Shown: positions 1 through 8,700 of the stretch, one piece after another | Layout of the letters: every line of letters starts with the position of its first letter | Position numbering within the stretch: the stretch's first letter is position 1 | Assembly: GCF_002252675.1 (NCBI RefSeq) | Contig: NZ_NQKY01000005.1 | Span: 62,001-126,000, forward strand | Length of the DNA stretch: 64,000 nucleotides | Direction of reading: 5' to 3' | DNA from: Synechococcus sp. BO 8801 | GTDB lineage: Bacteria > Cyanobacteriota > Cyanobacteriia > PCC-6307 > Cyanobiaceae | The notes under the pieces: generated by a model | What the model saw: the letters and a program-made list of their open reading frames with translations, nothing else | Told to the model about the DNA's origin: nothing | Databases searched by the model: none | Translations under genes and position numbers: made by a program

Positions 1-393
1 TGCACCTCCGCCTACCTGCTCGACAGCCATGCCCTGTTGTGGTGGTGGTTCGATCCGGAGCGGCTTTCGGGTGCCGTCCTGGACCTTCTGGTGGATCCCA
101 CCAGCCGGATCCTGGTGAGTGCTGCATCGGTCTGGGAACTCAGCCTCAAGCACCATCAGGGCAAGCTGCCCGAGCTGGCTACAGCCATTGCTGATCTTCC
201 TGGCCTGCTACAGGCCGATGGCTTCCTCCCCCTGCCGATCTCGCTGGCCCATGGCCTCAGGGCAGGCGGCTACAGCCAGCCCCACCGCGATCCCCTTGAT
301 CGGATGCTGGCGGCCCAGGCCGAGCTGGAGCGGCTGGTGCTGCTCACCGCTGATCCGCAGCTTTCCGCCTTTCCCTGTCAGACGTTCTGGTGA
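1..393 (+). CDS. PIN-domain (VapC-type) toxin, 5' truncated by the window
   Basis: The reading frame is open from base 1 and begins in the conserved first strand of a type II VapC PIN toxin (YLLDSHALLWW), so the true start lies outside the window. The PIN acidic residues are visible in order: D in LLDSHALLW, E in SAASVWELSLK, D in HRDPLDRMLAAQA and D in LLTADPQL, which fits an intact metal-dependent RNase of about 130 residues. The family acts as the toxin of a toxin-antitoxin pair; the antitoxin would be expected just upstream. An in-frame TTG at 37 is a poor start because it lies after the first catalytic Asp. Confidence 0.85.
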   Translation, partial: CTSAYLLDSHALLWWWFDPERLSGAVLDLLVDPTSRILVSAASVWELSLKHHQGKLPELATAIADLPGLLQADGFLPLPISLAHGLRAGGYSQPHRDPLDRMLAAQAELERLVLLTADPQLSAFPCQTFW

Positions 394-426
394 GAAGCGG
401 GGCCGGCCAGAAGAGGCCAGCCAGAG

Positions 427-987
427 CTACAGCCCCTCCAGCAGGGGGCGCAGCGCCTCGGCCGGTCCGCGTCCGGGCTCGAACAGGGGGCCATCGCCCT
501 CGATGACCTGGCCGCCTGTCAGGACGATCCGGAAGAGGGCGTCACCCATGGAATCCACCACGATGCACTGGCGGGCCCGCTCGCTGACGATCGGCAGGAA
601 GCCGGCGAGCCACTCCATGGTGCCTCTGATCCGGCGGGCGTCCCGTTCGTTGTCGTCGTCGAACCCCCCGTAGGCCAGCCGCAGGAACAGGCTGCCCCAG
701 GGCTCGCGGCGCTGGTAGTAGAAGGCGTGGCTGTTGAGGCCATGGCCCCAGAAACCCACGCAGAAGGTGCCGAGGGGAGCGGCGCTCAGGAAGGCATCGA
801 TCGTGCTCTGCAGCAGGTAAAGCGGCTCCGTGCCCCGGGCCGTGCCGAACAGGGTCTGCCCCTGCCAGTGCAGCGGCCGATCGGGAGGCAGCAGGCTGAG
901 GGGGAAGGGCCCACCGATCCGCTCGGCGTAGAAGGTCAGAAGGCTGTCGAGCGTTGGCTCCATCGGCGGGTCTGCGGCGGGATCCAT
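427..987 (-). CDS. hypothetical protein
   Basis: I do not recognise this 186-residue protein. It has no signal peptide or membrane segment and is moderately acidic, with aromatic-rich stretches (FWGHGLNSHAFYYQRREPWG) and a DDDNERDARR patch, suggesting a folded cytoplasmic protein. Met9 (base 963) is an equally possible start. It lies between the edge toxin gene and an M28 peptidase gene on the same strand, with 70 bp to the latter. Codon usage resembles the neighbours. Function unknown. Confidence 0.6.
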   Translation of the reverse strand: MDPAADPPMEPTLDSLLTFYAERIGGPFPLSLLPPDRPLHWQGQTLFGTARGTEPLYLLQSTIDAFLSAAPLGTFCVGFWGHGLNSHAFYYQRREPWGSLFLRLAYGGFDDDNERDARRIRGTMEWLAGFLPIVSERARQCIVVDSMGDALFRIVLTGGQVIEGDGPLFEPGRGPAEALRPLLEGL

Positions 988-1057
988 CCTCCCCAGCTCG
1001 TCTGGATCGAGGCGATTTTCCCTGCGAAGGACCAGAGATGACGAGGCGCTGCTGGTG

Positions 1058-1804
1058 TCACAGAGCCCCCAGCCCCGCCTTCAGCCCCTCGGTGACGGCC
1101 GCCAGGAACGGCAGATCCAGCGTGTCGATCGTGTCGCTCATCTGGTGGTAATGCGGGTTGCGCATGAATGAGGTGTCGGTCACCATCACGGCGTCGTAGC
1201 CCGCATCCCAGAACGGGCTGTGGTCGCTGAGGCGCACGTCGGGAATCGCCCGGCCGGCATCGGGCACCGGCAGAACCTTTGTGATCACGTGCTCCCCCAT
1301 GAGGCTGGCGAGGCCAGTCAGCATCTCGGCGACACCCTGATTGCCCACCACGGCGATGAAATCGCCCCGATCGCCATAGATCGCCTGCATTGCCGGGACT
1401 GGATAGATCTGGGTGGCGGCGGTGTAGGCGAGCATCTCCAGGCTCACCATGAGTTTCAACTTCTGGCCGCTGGCCTTGAGTTCACCGGCCAGGGCGGTGC
1501 TGCCGAGCATGCCCCATTCCTCCTGATCGAAGGCCACGATCCACACCGGCCGCCGGGGCGGCTCGGCTGCCCAGTGCTTGCCCAGCTCGATCAGGGCCGC
1601 CAAGCCGGAGGCGTTGTCGTCGGCGCCGATCGAGTGCAGGGGGCCGTCGTAGTGGGCCGCCACCAGCAGAGGGTCGAGCTCCGGGCGCTGGCCGGGGAGC
1701 TTGAGGATCAGGTTGGTGCCCGCATCGATGCCCTCACGGAAGTGGTGCTCCTCCACCGGCCCCAGGACGCCGAGCTGTTCGATCAGGTAGGCGCGCACCG
1801 CCAT
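1058..1804 (-). CDS. M28-family zinc aminopeptidase
   Basis: The protein carries the M28 metallopeptidase signature: AAHYDG (His51, Asp53 region), the bridging Asp in GADDNASG (about residue 62), the catalytic Glu pair in AFDQEEWG (95-96), LSDHSPF, and a C-terminal metal ligand in NPHYHQMSDT. It should act as a di-zinc exopeptidase; no signal peptide is visible from this start. The frame continues upstream from base 1805 to a TAG at 1919-1921, and those 38 codons look like genuine N-terminal M28 sequence (HLARPRHARWDP), yet they contain no ATG, GTG or TTG. The true N-terminus is therefore probably longer, or the start has been mutated. Confidence 0.85.
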   Translation of the reverse strand: MAVRAYLIEQLGVLGPVEEHHFREGIDAGTNLILKLPGQRPELDPLLVAAHYDGPLHSIGADDNASGLAALIELGKHWAAEPPRRPVWIVAFDQEEWGMLGSTALAGELKASGQKLKLMVSLEMLAYTAATQIYPVPAMQAIYGDRGDFIAVVGNQGVAEMLTGLASLMGEHVITKVLPVPDAGRAIPDVRLSDHSPFWDAGYDAVMVTDTSFMRNPHYHQMSDTIDTLDLPFLAAVTEGLKAGLGAL

Positions 1805-1926
1805 CAGACCGATGGGATCCCAGCGGGCGTGGCGGGGTCGGGCCAGGTGCTGCAGGTGCTCCAGCAGGGGCGCGGGGTCGGGGTGGTCGATGGCGGGGCG
1901 GCCGATGGGGCACGAAGCCTAATCGC

Positions 1927-1961
1927 TTGACACCTGCACTGCAAGTGTGGATAATTAGGGA
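1927..1961 (+). promoter_or_regulatory. sigma-70 type promoter of the MerR-like gene
   Basis: A perfect -35 box TTGACA at 1927-1932 is separated by 17 bp from GATAAT at 1950-1955. The initiation codon is at 1962, only 6 bases after the -10 box, so the predicted transcript begins at or next to the ATG and has essentially no leader. The spacer contains a short dyad (TGCACTGCA), a possible operator for autoregulation. Confidence 0.75.
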
Positions 1962-2639
1962 ATGGTCAAGGTCTTCGCCCCAGCTGACGCTCTCTACGGC
2001 CTCGAGGAGCTCCTCCTCGTCGCCGGCAAGCTGCTGGACGAGGAGATCTCGCCGCGCACGGTGCGTCTCTATGCCACCCAGGGGTTGATCGATCGCCCCG
2101 GCAAGGAGGGGCGCAGTGCGGTGTACGGCCACCGGCACCTGTTGCAACTGGTGCTTGTGCGCGCCCTGGCCCGGCGCGGCCTCAGTCTCTCCGCCATTGC
2201 TCCCTTCTGCGTTCTGGCCGACGCCGATCTGGAGCAACAGCTGGAGCAGCTCGATGGGGAGGGGGTGGCGGCCACCGCTCCCTCCGTCGCCACCGGCAAC
2301 GAGGCCCTGCGGTACCTGCGGGATCTTTCGGAGCCGGCCGACGATACCGATGCTCCGGCCGACGGTTCTCCGTCCTTCGCACGAAAAGCCGCGGCCATGG
2401 GCTCCGTCCTTGGGATGCTCAACAAACCCCTGTCCTCCCGCCCCCGTTCCGACCGCACCCCCACCGGATCCCGCTCCAGCGACAACGGCAGCCGCTGGCT
2501 GCGTTTCACCCTCGCCCCAGGCATCGAAGTCCACGTCCGCGACTCCGTTCTGCCTCCTCCTGCCGGCCCTCGGCGCCAGCAATGGCTCCAGCACCTCCTG
2601 GACCGGCTCAACGCCCTGCTCGACGACGCCTCCCGCTGA
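1962..2639 (+). CDS. MerR-like winged-helix transcriptional regulator
   Basis: The first 75 residues form a MerR-type DNA-binding head: a strand and helix (VAGKLLDEEISPRTVRLY), then the wing-like ATQGLIDRPGKEGRSAVYGHRHL segment, then LVLVRALARRGLSLSAI. The rest (about 150 residues) is low-complexity and Ser/Pro-rich before a compact C-terminal part (LRFTLAPGIEVHVRDSVLP). It is 33 bp upstream of the vWA gene on the same strand, and a metallophosphatase follows, so it probably controls that small operon. A strong promoter directly abuts the ATG. The effector it senses is not apparent. Confidence 0.8.
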   Translation: MVKVFAPADALYGLEELLLVAGKLLDEEISPRTVRLYATQGLIDRPGKEGRSAVYGHRHLLQLVLVRALARRGLSLSAIAPFCVLADADLEQQLEQLDGEGVAATAPSVATGNEALRYLRDLSEPADDTDAPADGSPSFARKAAAMGSVLGMLNKPLSSRPRSDRTPTGSRSSDNGSRWLRFTLAPGIEVHVRDSVLPPPAGPRRQQWLQHLLDRLNALLDDASR

Positions 2640-2672
2640 ACCATTCCCCCCGTCCCACCGCTTTCCCCAACC

Positions 2673-3929
2673 ATGACCCGTCCCACCCTGCGCTTCCGGC
2701 CCCTGCGGCCGGCGGTGGCCTCCGATCGCCCCTCGATCCTCGATCTGCTGCTCACGATCACCCCGCCGCCGGTGGCCGCAGAAGCCAGCCTTCGCGAGCG
2801 GCCGCCGCTCAACCTGGCCCTGGTGATCGACCGCTCCGGCTCCATGAGCGGCACCAAGCTCAGCTACGCCCGCAAGGCGGCCCGCTTCCTAGCCGGCGAG
2901 CTCACCGGCCGCGATCGGCTCGCCATCGTCAGCTTCGACGACGAGATGAACGTGGTCGTGCCCTCACGGCCCGTGGCCGATCCCCAGCCCTTCATCGCCG
3001 CGATCAACACGATCCACAGCGGCGGCTGCACGGCCCTGTTCGATGGCTGGCGAGCCGGGGCCACCCAGGTGGCCGAGCACCTCGACCCCGGGGCGATGAA
3101 CCGGGTGCTGCTGCTCTCCGATGGCCAGGCCAACGAGGGCCTCACCAACCAGGAGCAGATCGCCGCCAAGGTGGCGGGCCTCACCCAGCGGGGCATCAGC
3201 ACCAGTGCCTTCGGCCTGGGGGATGACTTCGACGAAGACCTGATGGGGGCGATGGCCGCGGCGGGGGACGGCACCCTGGCCCACATCGAAACCCCCAGCC
3301 AGCTGGCCGACCTCTACGCCTCCGAGCTCCAGGGGCTGGCCAGCACCTTTGGGCGGCGCGTGAGCCTCGGGGTGCGCGGCAAGAACGGCGCCGAGGTGGT
3401 CGATCTGCTCAACGACCTCAAGTCCACCACCGCCGGCAACCACCAGTTGCCCAACCTGCGCGTCGGCCAGGAGCTCAACGTGGGCCTGCAGCTGAAGCTG
3501 CCCGCCTGGATCCCCAACCAGGAGATCCTCAGCGTGCGGCTGGCCTGGGAGGCCCCCGGAAGCAGCGACCGCCAGAGCCTGATCGAGCACCTGCAGTTGC
3601 CGGTGATGGAAAGCGAGGAGCTCAAGCAGCTGGAGCCCGATGACGCGGTGGCCGAACAGCTGGCGCTGCTGCGGGCCAACCGGGAACGCCGGCAAGTGAT
3701 CGCGGATCTGGATCGAGGGGATGTCATCAGCGCCAGCGCCAGCCTGGGCAAGTTGTTCGTCGACCTGTCGGCGATGCCTGCCACCCCGAGGCTCACTCGG
3801 GAGCTCGACCTGCTCAGCGAAAAGCTGGCCCTGCTCAAGAGCGATCCCAAGCGCAGCCGCAAGCGCCTGCGCAACGAATCGCAGCGCTCCAGCCTCAACG
3901 TGTGGGAGAGCGAAGATGAACCCACCTGA
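2673..3929 (+). CDS. von Willebrand factor A (vWA) domain protein
   Basis: A vWA domain spans about residues 48-215 with a complete MIDAS metal site: DRSGSMSG (Asp53, Ser55, Ser57), the later Thr in SGGCTALFDG and LLLSDGQANEG. The C-terminal 200 residues form a beta-rich module and end in helices with a basic tail. No signal peptide is seen, so it is cytoplasmic. vWA proteins of this kind usually mediate metal-dependent protein contacts. It sits between the MerR-like regulator and a phosphatase gene that overlaps its 3' end by 14 bp. A decayed piece of a close homologue lies at 13398-13545. Confidence 0.88.
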   Translation: MTRPTLRFRPLRPAVASDRPSILDLLLTITPPPVAAEASLRERPPLNLALVIDRSGSMSGTKLSYARKAARFLAGELTGRDRLAIVSFDDEMNVVVPSRPVADPQPFIAAINTIHSGGCTALFDGWRAGATQVAEHLDPGAMNRVLLLSDGQANEGLTNQEQIAAKVAGLTQRGISTSAFGLGDDFDEDLMGAMAAAGDGTLAHIETPSQLADLYASELQGLASTFGRRVSLGVRGKNGAEVVDLLNDLKSTTAGNHQLPNLRVGQELNVGLQLKLPAWIPNQEILSVRLAWEAPGSSDRQSLIEHLQLPVMESEELKQLEPDDAVAEQLALLRANRERRQVIADLDRGDVISASASLGKLFVDLSAMPATPRLTRELDLLSEKLALLKSDPKRSRKRLRNESQRSSLNVWESEDEPT

Positions 3930-4548
3930 TGTGGTGGCGATCGGGGATGTGCACGGCTGCGCCTCCCTGCTGGAGCAGGAACTCACCCCGCATCTGGACA
4001 CGGGTGCGGAGCTGATCTTCCCGGGGGACCTGATCGATCGGTCCCCCGAAGCCGACGGCGATCGGAGGGTGCTGGAGCGGGTGTGGCAGCTGCAGGAGAA
4101 CCCCGGCGCCTACGGGCTGGCGGCGGTGACCGTGCTGCGAGGCAACCACGAGCAGATGCTGCTGAAGGCGATGGCACCGAGAGCGCCGGATGAGGACGTG
4201 GAGCTGTGGCTGTGCAACGGCGCCAACCCCGACCTCCTGCCCCTGGCCCGCGAGCGCCAGGCCTGGTTCGAGCAGCTGCCGTACACGGCAATCCGCGGCC
4301 GCTATCTGTTTGTCCATGCGGGCGTGCGCCCCGACATCCGCCTGGAGCACCAGGCCACAGACGATCTGATCTGGATCCGGCGGCCGTTTGTGAGCCGGCC
4401 CCATGGGTTGCCGTACACCGTGGTGCATGGGCACACGTTTCGGCATGACTTCAAGGTGACGCGGCTGCCGCATCGGATCGGGATTGATACGGGGGCTTAT
4501 TTGAGTGGGGTGTTGACGTGTCTGGCTCTGAACCCAGACTCTGAATGA
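3916..4548 (+). CDS. metallophosphoesterase (PPP-type Ser/Thr phosphatase family)
   Basis: The start at 3916 lies inside the end of the vWA gene and places the first motif at residue 10. The PPP-family motifs are all present: GDVHG (10-14), GDLIDR (37-42), GNHE (76-79), a later FVHAG and a HGH (VVHGHTF), giving the two-metal site of a bacterial Ser/Thr phosphatase or diadenosine tetraphosphatase-like hydrolase. Length, about 210 residues, suits the family. The 14-bp overlap points to translational coupling with the vWA protein, and the two may form a phosphorylation-related module under the MerR-like regulator. Confidence 0.87.
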   Translation: MNPPDVVAIGDVHGCASLLEQELTPHLDTGAELIFPGDLIDRSPEADGDRRVLERVWQLQENPGAYGLAAVTVLRGNHEQMLLKAMAPRAPDEDVELWLCNGANPDLLPLARERQAWFEQLPYTAIRGRYLFVHAGVRPDIRLEHQATDDLIWIRRPFVSRPHGLPYTVVHGHTFRHDFKVTRLPHRIGIDTGAYLSGVLTCLALNPDSE

Positions 4549-4670
4549 CATTTATGATATAGTAATAATGAGCCCGATGAATTGGCGGCCTCAGTCTCAA
4601 AGCTTCTCTGAATCAAGTAAAATCCATATTTCTCAAGGCAAATTCTAGTCCAACTTTTTCTTCGTTCTCC
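4549..4670. other. AT-rich intergenic region
   Basis: This 122-bp stretch is much richer in A and T than its surroundings (for example GATATAGTAATAATG near 4556-4570), matching the change in composition that continues into the next gene. It probably carries that gene's promoter (a TATAGT-like -10 box near 4558) and marks a boundary of acquired DNA. Confidence 0.4.
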
Positions 4671-5681
4671 ATGACCGTTGATCTCAGTCTGATCACAAAA
4701 GTTCGCTACATCAAGCTTGGCAACAAAGGCGATCGAGAGTCGGATTGCATTGCGAAGAACCTTTGCTATATTGGGTTTTGCTCGTCGGACCCAGATTGCT
4801 TTCAGCTGATACTAGAAGCTCTGCGACCCAGTAACAATGAGACCAAGAAAGAGGCTTGGAAGAGGGTAAGGCAATTCCATAAAGATAGAGTGTCGGGGAC
4901 TCCCCAAAAGTGCGAATCGGAAGCGACTAAGCAAGTAAACCAATTGAGAGAATTTTTTGAATCTGGAGAGAAAACACTTTGGGTGACTTTTCACGCGCGC
5001 AAGCTCTACTACGCAGTTCTTGATCCCGCTATTCAGCCGAGACGATCTGAGGAAGATGGCGGTAGTTATCGCTCAGTGGTCGACCAGTGGCGCTGTGTCG
5101 ATATCGAAGGCAACGAGCTGTTGGAAGATAAGCTTTCTGGCCGAATAACTCAAACGAAGTCTTTTCGGGGCACTTCTTGTGCCGTCAAGGATGATGTAAT
5201 GGATTATCTTAAAAGGAAGATCGGTTGTCAGCCGCACTCCTATCGGCTCGTGATTGACAACGCAATGGCGGCCCTTCAAAATGGTCTCTCCTCCGCCATC
5301 AAATCTCTTACGCCTGGCGACTTTGAGCTCCTTGTCGAACTCATCTTTTCGCGAACGCTTCGACGGATCAGCACAACTGGAAAGGTTCTGGAGTTCATTG
5401 ATATTGCTTTTGAGAATCCCTTGAACGGAGACTTGGTAAGCGTTCAGGTTAAAGCGAGAACCAATCCAAGGGAGTTTAAGCGATACATGCAATCTGCTGA
5501 TCGTGGTGTCTATGATGCCTTTTATTGGGTCTTCCATTCTTCTGGAAGTACTACCTTGGATGATTTTTATCGTGAGCTTGAGCCTGACGATTCCACTACC
5601 ACCATTCTTGACATATCTAGAATTGCCTCCATGGCAATTGAGGCAGGCCTTGTCTCCTGGGTCATCGACAAAGCTGGCTGA
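4671..5681 (+). CDS. putative Mrr-like (PD-(D/E)XK) nuclease protein
   Basis: The C-terminal part resembles a restriction-endonuclease fold of the Mrr type: a helix with Glu219 in GDFELLVELIFSR, Asp244 in EFIDIAFENP, then the strand VSVQVKAR with Gln259 and Lys261 in the QxK form typical of Mrr/type IV enzymes. The N-terminal 200 residues are of unknown type and may recognise the target. Base composition and codon use are clearly more AT-rich than both neighbours, a sign of recent transfer. The gene ends 20 bp before a nuclease-helicase gene on the same strand, so the two may act together against foreign DNA. The nuclease call rests on a short motif set. Confidence 0.6.
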   Translation: MTVDLSLITKVRYIKLGNKGDRESDCIAKNLCYIGFCSSDPDCFQLILEALRPSNNETKKEAWKRVRQFHKDRVSGTPQKCESEATKQVNQLREFFESGEKTLWVTFHARKLYYAVLDPAIQPRRSEEDGGSYRSVVDQWRCVDIEGNELLEDKLSGRITQTKSFRGTSCAVKDDVMDYLKRKIGCQPHSYRLVIDNAMAALQNGLSSAIKSLTPGDFELLVELIFSRTLRRISTTGKVLEFIDIAFENPLNGDLVSVQVKARTNPREFKRYMQSADRGVYDAFYWVFHSSGSTTLDDFYRELEPDDSTTTILDISRIASMAIEAGLVSWVIDKAG

Positions 5682-5701
5682 TCTAATCACATCTCGCGTT
5701 T

Positions 5702-8700
5702 ATGACCTCTCGCCTGATCACCCCCAGCCAACTCGCCCTCTTCAGCCGCAGCCCGCGGATCGGCGCCTGGTGGGAGGAGCTCAAAGCAAGGGGTCTGTTC
5801 ACGGGCGAGCAACCACCCCCCTCCAGCCTTGATGAGCAACTGTTCGCCGATGGCCTGCGTCTTGAGCAGGTGTTGCTCGACCAACTGGAAGCTGAGGGCT
5901 ATAGCTTCGCCCGCCTCTCGGGCCAGCAGCTTGAGGCCGATTACGCCGCCACCAGGGCCGCCATGGCCGAGGGTTTCGACTTCATCCACCAGGCCTCGTT
6001 GAACAACGGAGAGATCCGCGGCTCGGCCGATGTCCTGCGCAGGATTCCCCAGCCCTCCGATCTCGGCGACTGGAGCTACATCCCGATCGAATGCAAGTTG
6101 GCCAGCAAGCCTCGCACCACCTTTGTGGTCCAGGCCTGTGCCTATTGCGAACTGCTCACTCCCCTGCTGGGACACCGGCCCGATCGCTTCGAGCTGTTTC
6201 TCGGTGGTGGCCGCTTCCAGTCTTTCGACACCGATCGTTTCTGGTCCTGGTACCAACAGCTCCGCCACCGCTACCGCGCTTTCCGCGCCGCCTTCGATCC
6301 CGCCTCACCGCCGGAGGATGAACCCGGTGATCACGGCAGCTGGGGCGCCTTCATCGAGGAGCGCCTGGCCGCCGAGCGGGATCTGGTGCTGGTGGCCAAC
6401 CTGCGCCAGAGCCAGCGCCTCAAGCTCAAAGCCGCCGGCATCCACACGATCGAGCAGCTGAGTGCGCTGGCCCCAGGCACCACCATTCCTGGCCTGGCCC
6501 ACGAGGCACTCCATGAACTGCAGCAACAGGCCGAACTGCAGCTCACACCAGCCGATGCCGCCGGCAGACCGGCCTATCGGGTACGGCCCCTGAGGCCGGG
6601 CAAGGGTCTATCCGCTCTCCCCGACGCCGATGCCGGCGACATCTGGTTCGACATGGAGGGGGTGCACGATGCCGTCGCCGCCAGGAAGCTCGAATACCTC
6701 TTTGGCGCCTGCTATCGCGATACACCCGGCGGCGCACCCCAGTTCAAAGCCTGGTGGGCGCACGCTCCACTGGAGGAAAAGAAGGCCTTCGAGGGATGGG
6801 TCGACTGGGTGGAGGAACGTCGCCGTCAGTTCCCTGGCCTGCGCATCTATCACTACGCCAGCTACGAGAAGACGGCCATGCGCCGGTTGGCCCAGCAGCA
6901 CTCCATCCGGGAGGCCGTGATCGATGAATGGCTGCGCTCAGGGCTGCTGGTGGATCTGCTGCCGGTGGTCACCAACGCGATTGTGCTGGGCGAGGAGAGC
7001 TACTCGATCAAGAAGGTGGAGCACCTCTACATGGAGGCTCGCTCCGCGGAGGTCACCAACGCCGGGGACTCGGTGGTGGCCTACACCAACTGGCAGGCAT
7101 CGGGAGAACCTCCCCGGCCGGGTCCAGCGCCAGAGGCCAGCCCGCAATTGCAGGCGATCGAGGACTACAACCGGGAGGACTGTGAATCCACCGTCTACCT
7201 CCATGACTGGCTGCTCCAGCTGCGCTCCGACCAGGGCCTGCCCGAGCAACCCCTGCAGCTGGAAGACCCAGAAAGGCCCGAGAAAGAACCCTGGCCCCTG
7301 GAGGCCCTTGCCGCAGCGCTGATCGCCGAGCTGCCGGAAACGCTCCAGAGCGATCCCGCCGCCGATGCACCAGAAGCACTGCTGCAGGAGCAGGAGCAAC
7401 GCGGGCCCCGAGGCTTGAGCTGGCGGGTGCAGCGGCTGTTGGCCCAGTTGCTCCCCTTTCACCACCGGGAAGCCAAGGTGGCCTGGTGGGCGTACTTCGA
7501 TCGCAGGCAGAAAGCGCTGGAGTCCCCAGGGGATCTGGAGAGCGACGGCGAGGCCATCGAAGGGGCCTTGTGGGAATCGATGGAGAGCCGCACCAGCGCC
7601 CGCACCGGCGCCGATTACCACAGCTTCCGCTTTGACCCCAGCCAACCGCTCAAGTTGCGCGCCCAACCTGGGCAAAACGGACTCAATCTCGAGATCCCGG
7701 AAGCAGGGCTGCAACTGGGGGTGGACGCACTTGATGCGGAGCAGGGTCTGGTGACGCTGAAGTTTCCCTGGAGCAAGCGGGACCGACGTCTGGCCGAGGG
7801 GCTCAGTGCAGACCTGCCCCGTACGCCGGTCGGCCTGATCAAGGTGCCCGCCGACATCACTGAAAGTCTGCGCGAGCGTCTCGATGAACAAGCTCAGGGC
7901 TGGGTCCACGATCAACAGCCCCTGCCCGAGCCGATCCGTCACCTGTTGGAGCGCGAACCTGTGGCCGAGTTGGTGGCGCTCAACGCATTCGTACGCGCCG
8001 AGCCCTCAGCGGTGGTGGAGCAGCTGGCCTCCTTCCTGGAAGCCAGCAGCGGCAAGACCCTCGCCCTGCAGGGTCCCCCCGGCACCGGCAAGACCACGGT
8101 CACGGCCCAGGTGATCGCCGAACTGGTGCGCCGTGGTCAGCGCGTCGCGATCAGTTCCAACAGCCATGCGGCCATCAACAACCTGCTGCTCAAGACCCAG
8201 GCCGTCATCAGCGAGCAAGGCCTGGCCCGGGCGGTGGTCAAGTGCAGGAGTGACAACGACGACCCAGCCCTGGTGGGCACCCCGATTGCTCTGGTGAAGC
8301 CCGACCAGCTCACAGAAGCCATGGCCGTGGTGGGCGGCACCACCTTCATCCTCTGCCGACCAGAAGTGGCAGGCGCCTTTGACCTGCTGGTGGTGGATGA
8401 GGCGGGCCAGGTCTCCCTGGCCAATCTGCTGGTGATGGCCCGCTGCGCCCGTTCGATCCTGCTGGTGGGCGACCAGCAGCAACTGGCCCAGCCCTCCCAG
8501 GCCGATCACCCTGGGGACAGTGGTGATTCCTGCCTCGCGTACCTGATGCAGGACGCCCATGTCGTCCCTGCCGATCGGGGCGTGTTCCTGGCCACCAGCT
8601 GGCGTATGGAGCCCTCACTCACCGCCATGGTCTCGGAGCTGTTCTATGACGGCCGCCTCCAGGCCAGCCCCGCCAACGTCATCAACCGCATCGACTGGCG

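Noticed and set aside
37-393. TTG at 37 as true start of the edge toxin
   Set aside because: It would remove the first catalytic Asp and the strand before it; the frame is open to base 1 with conserved residues.
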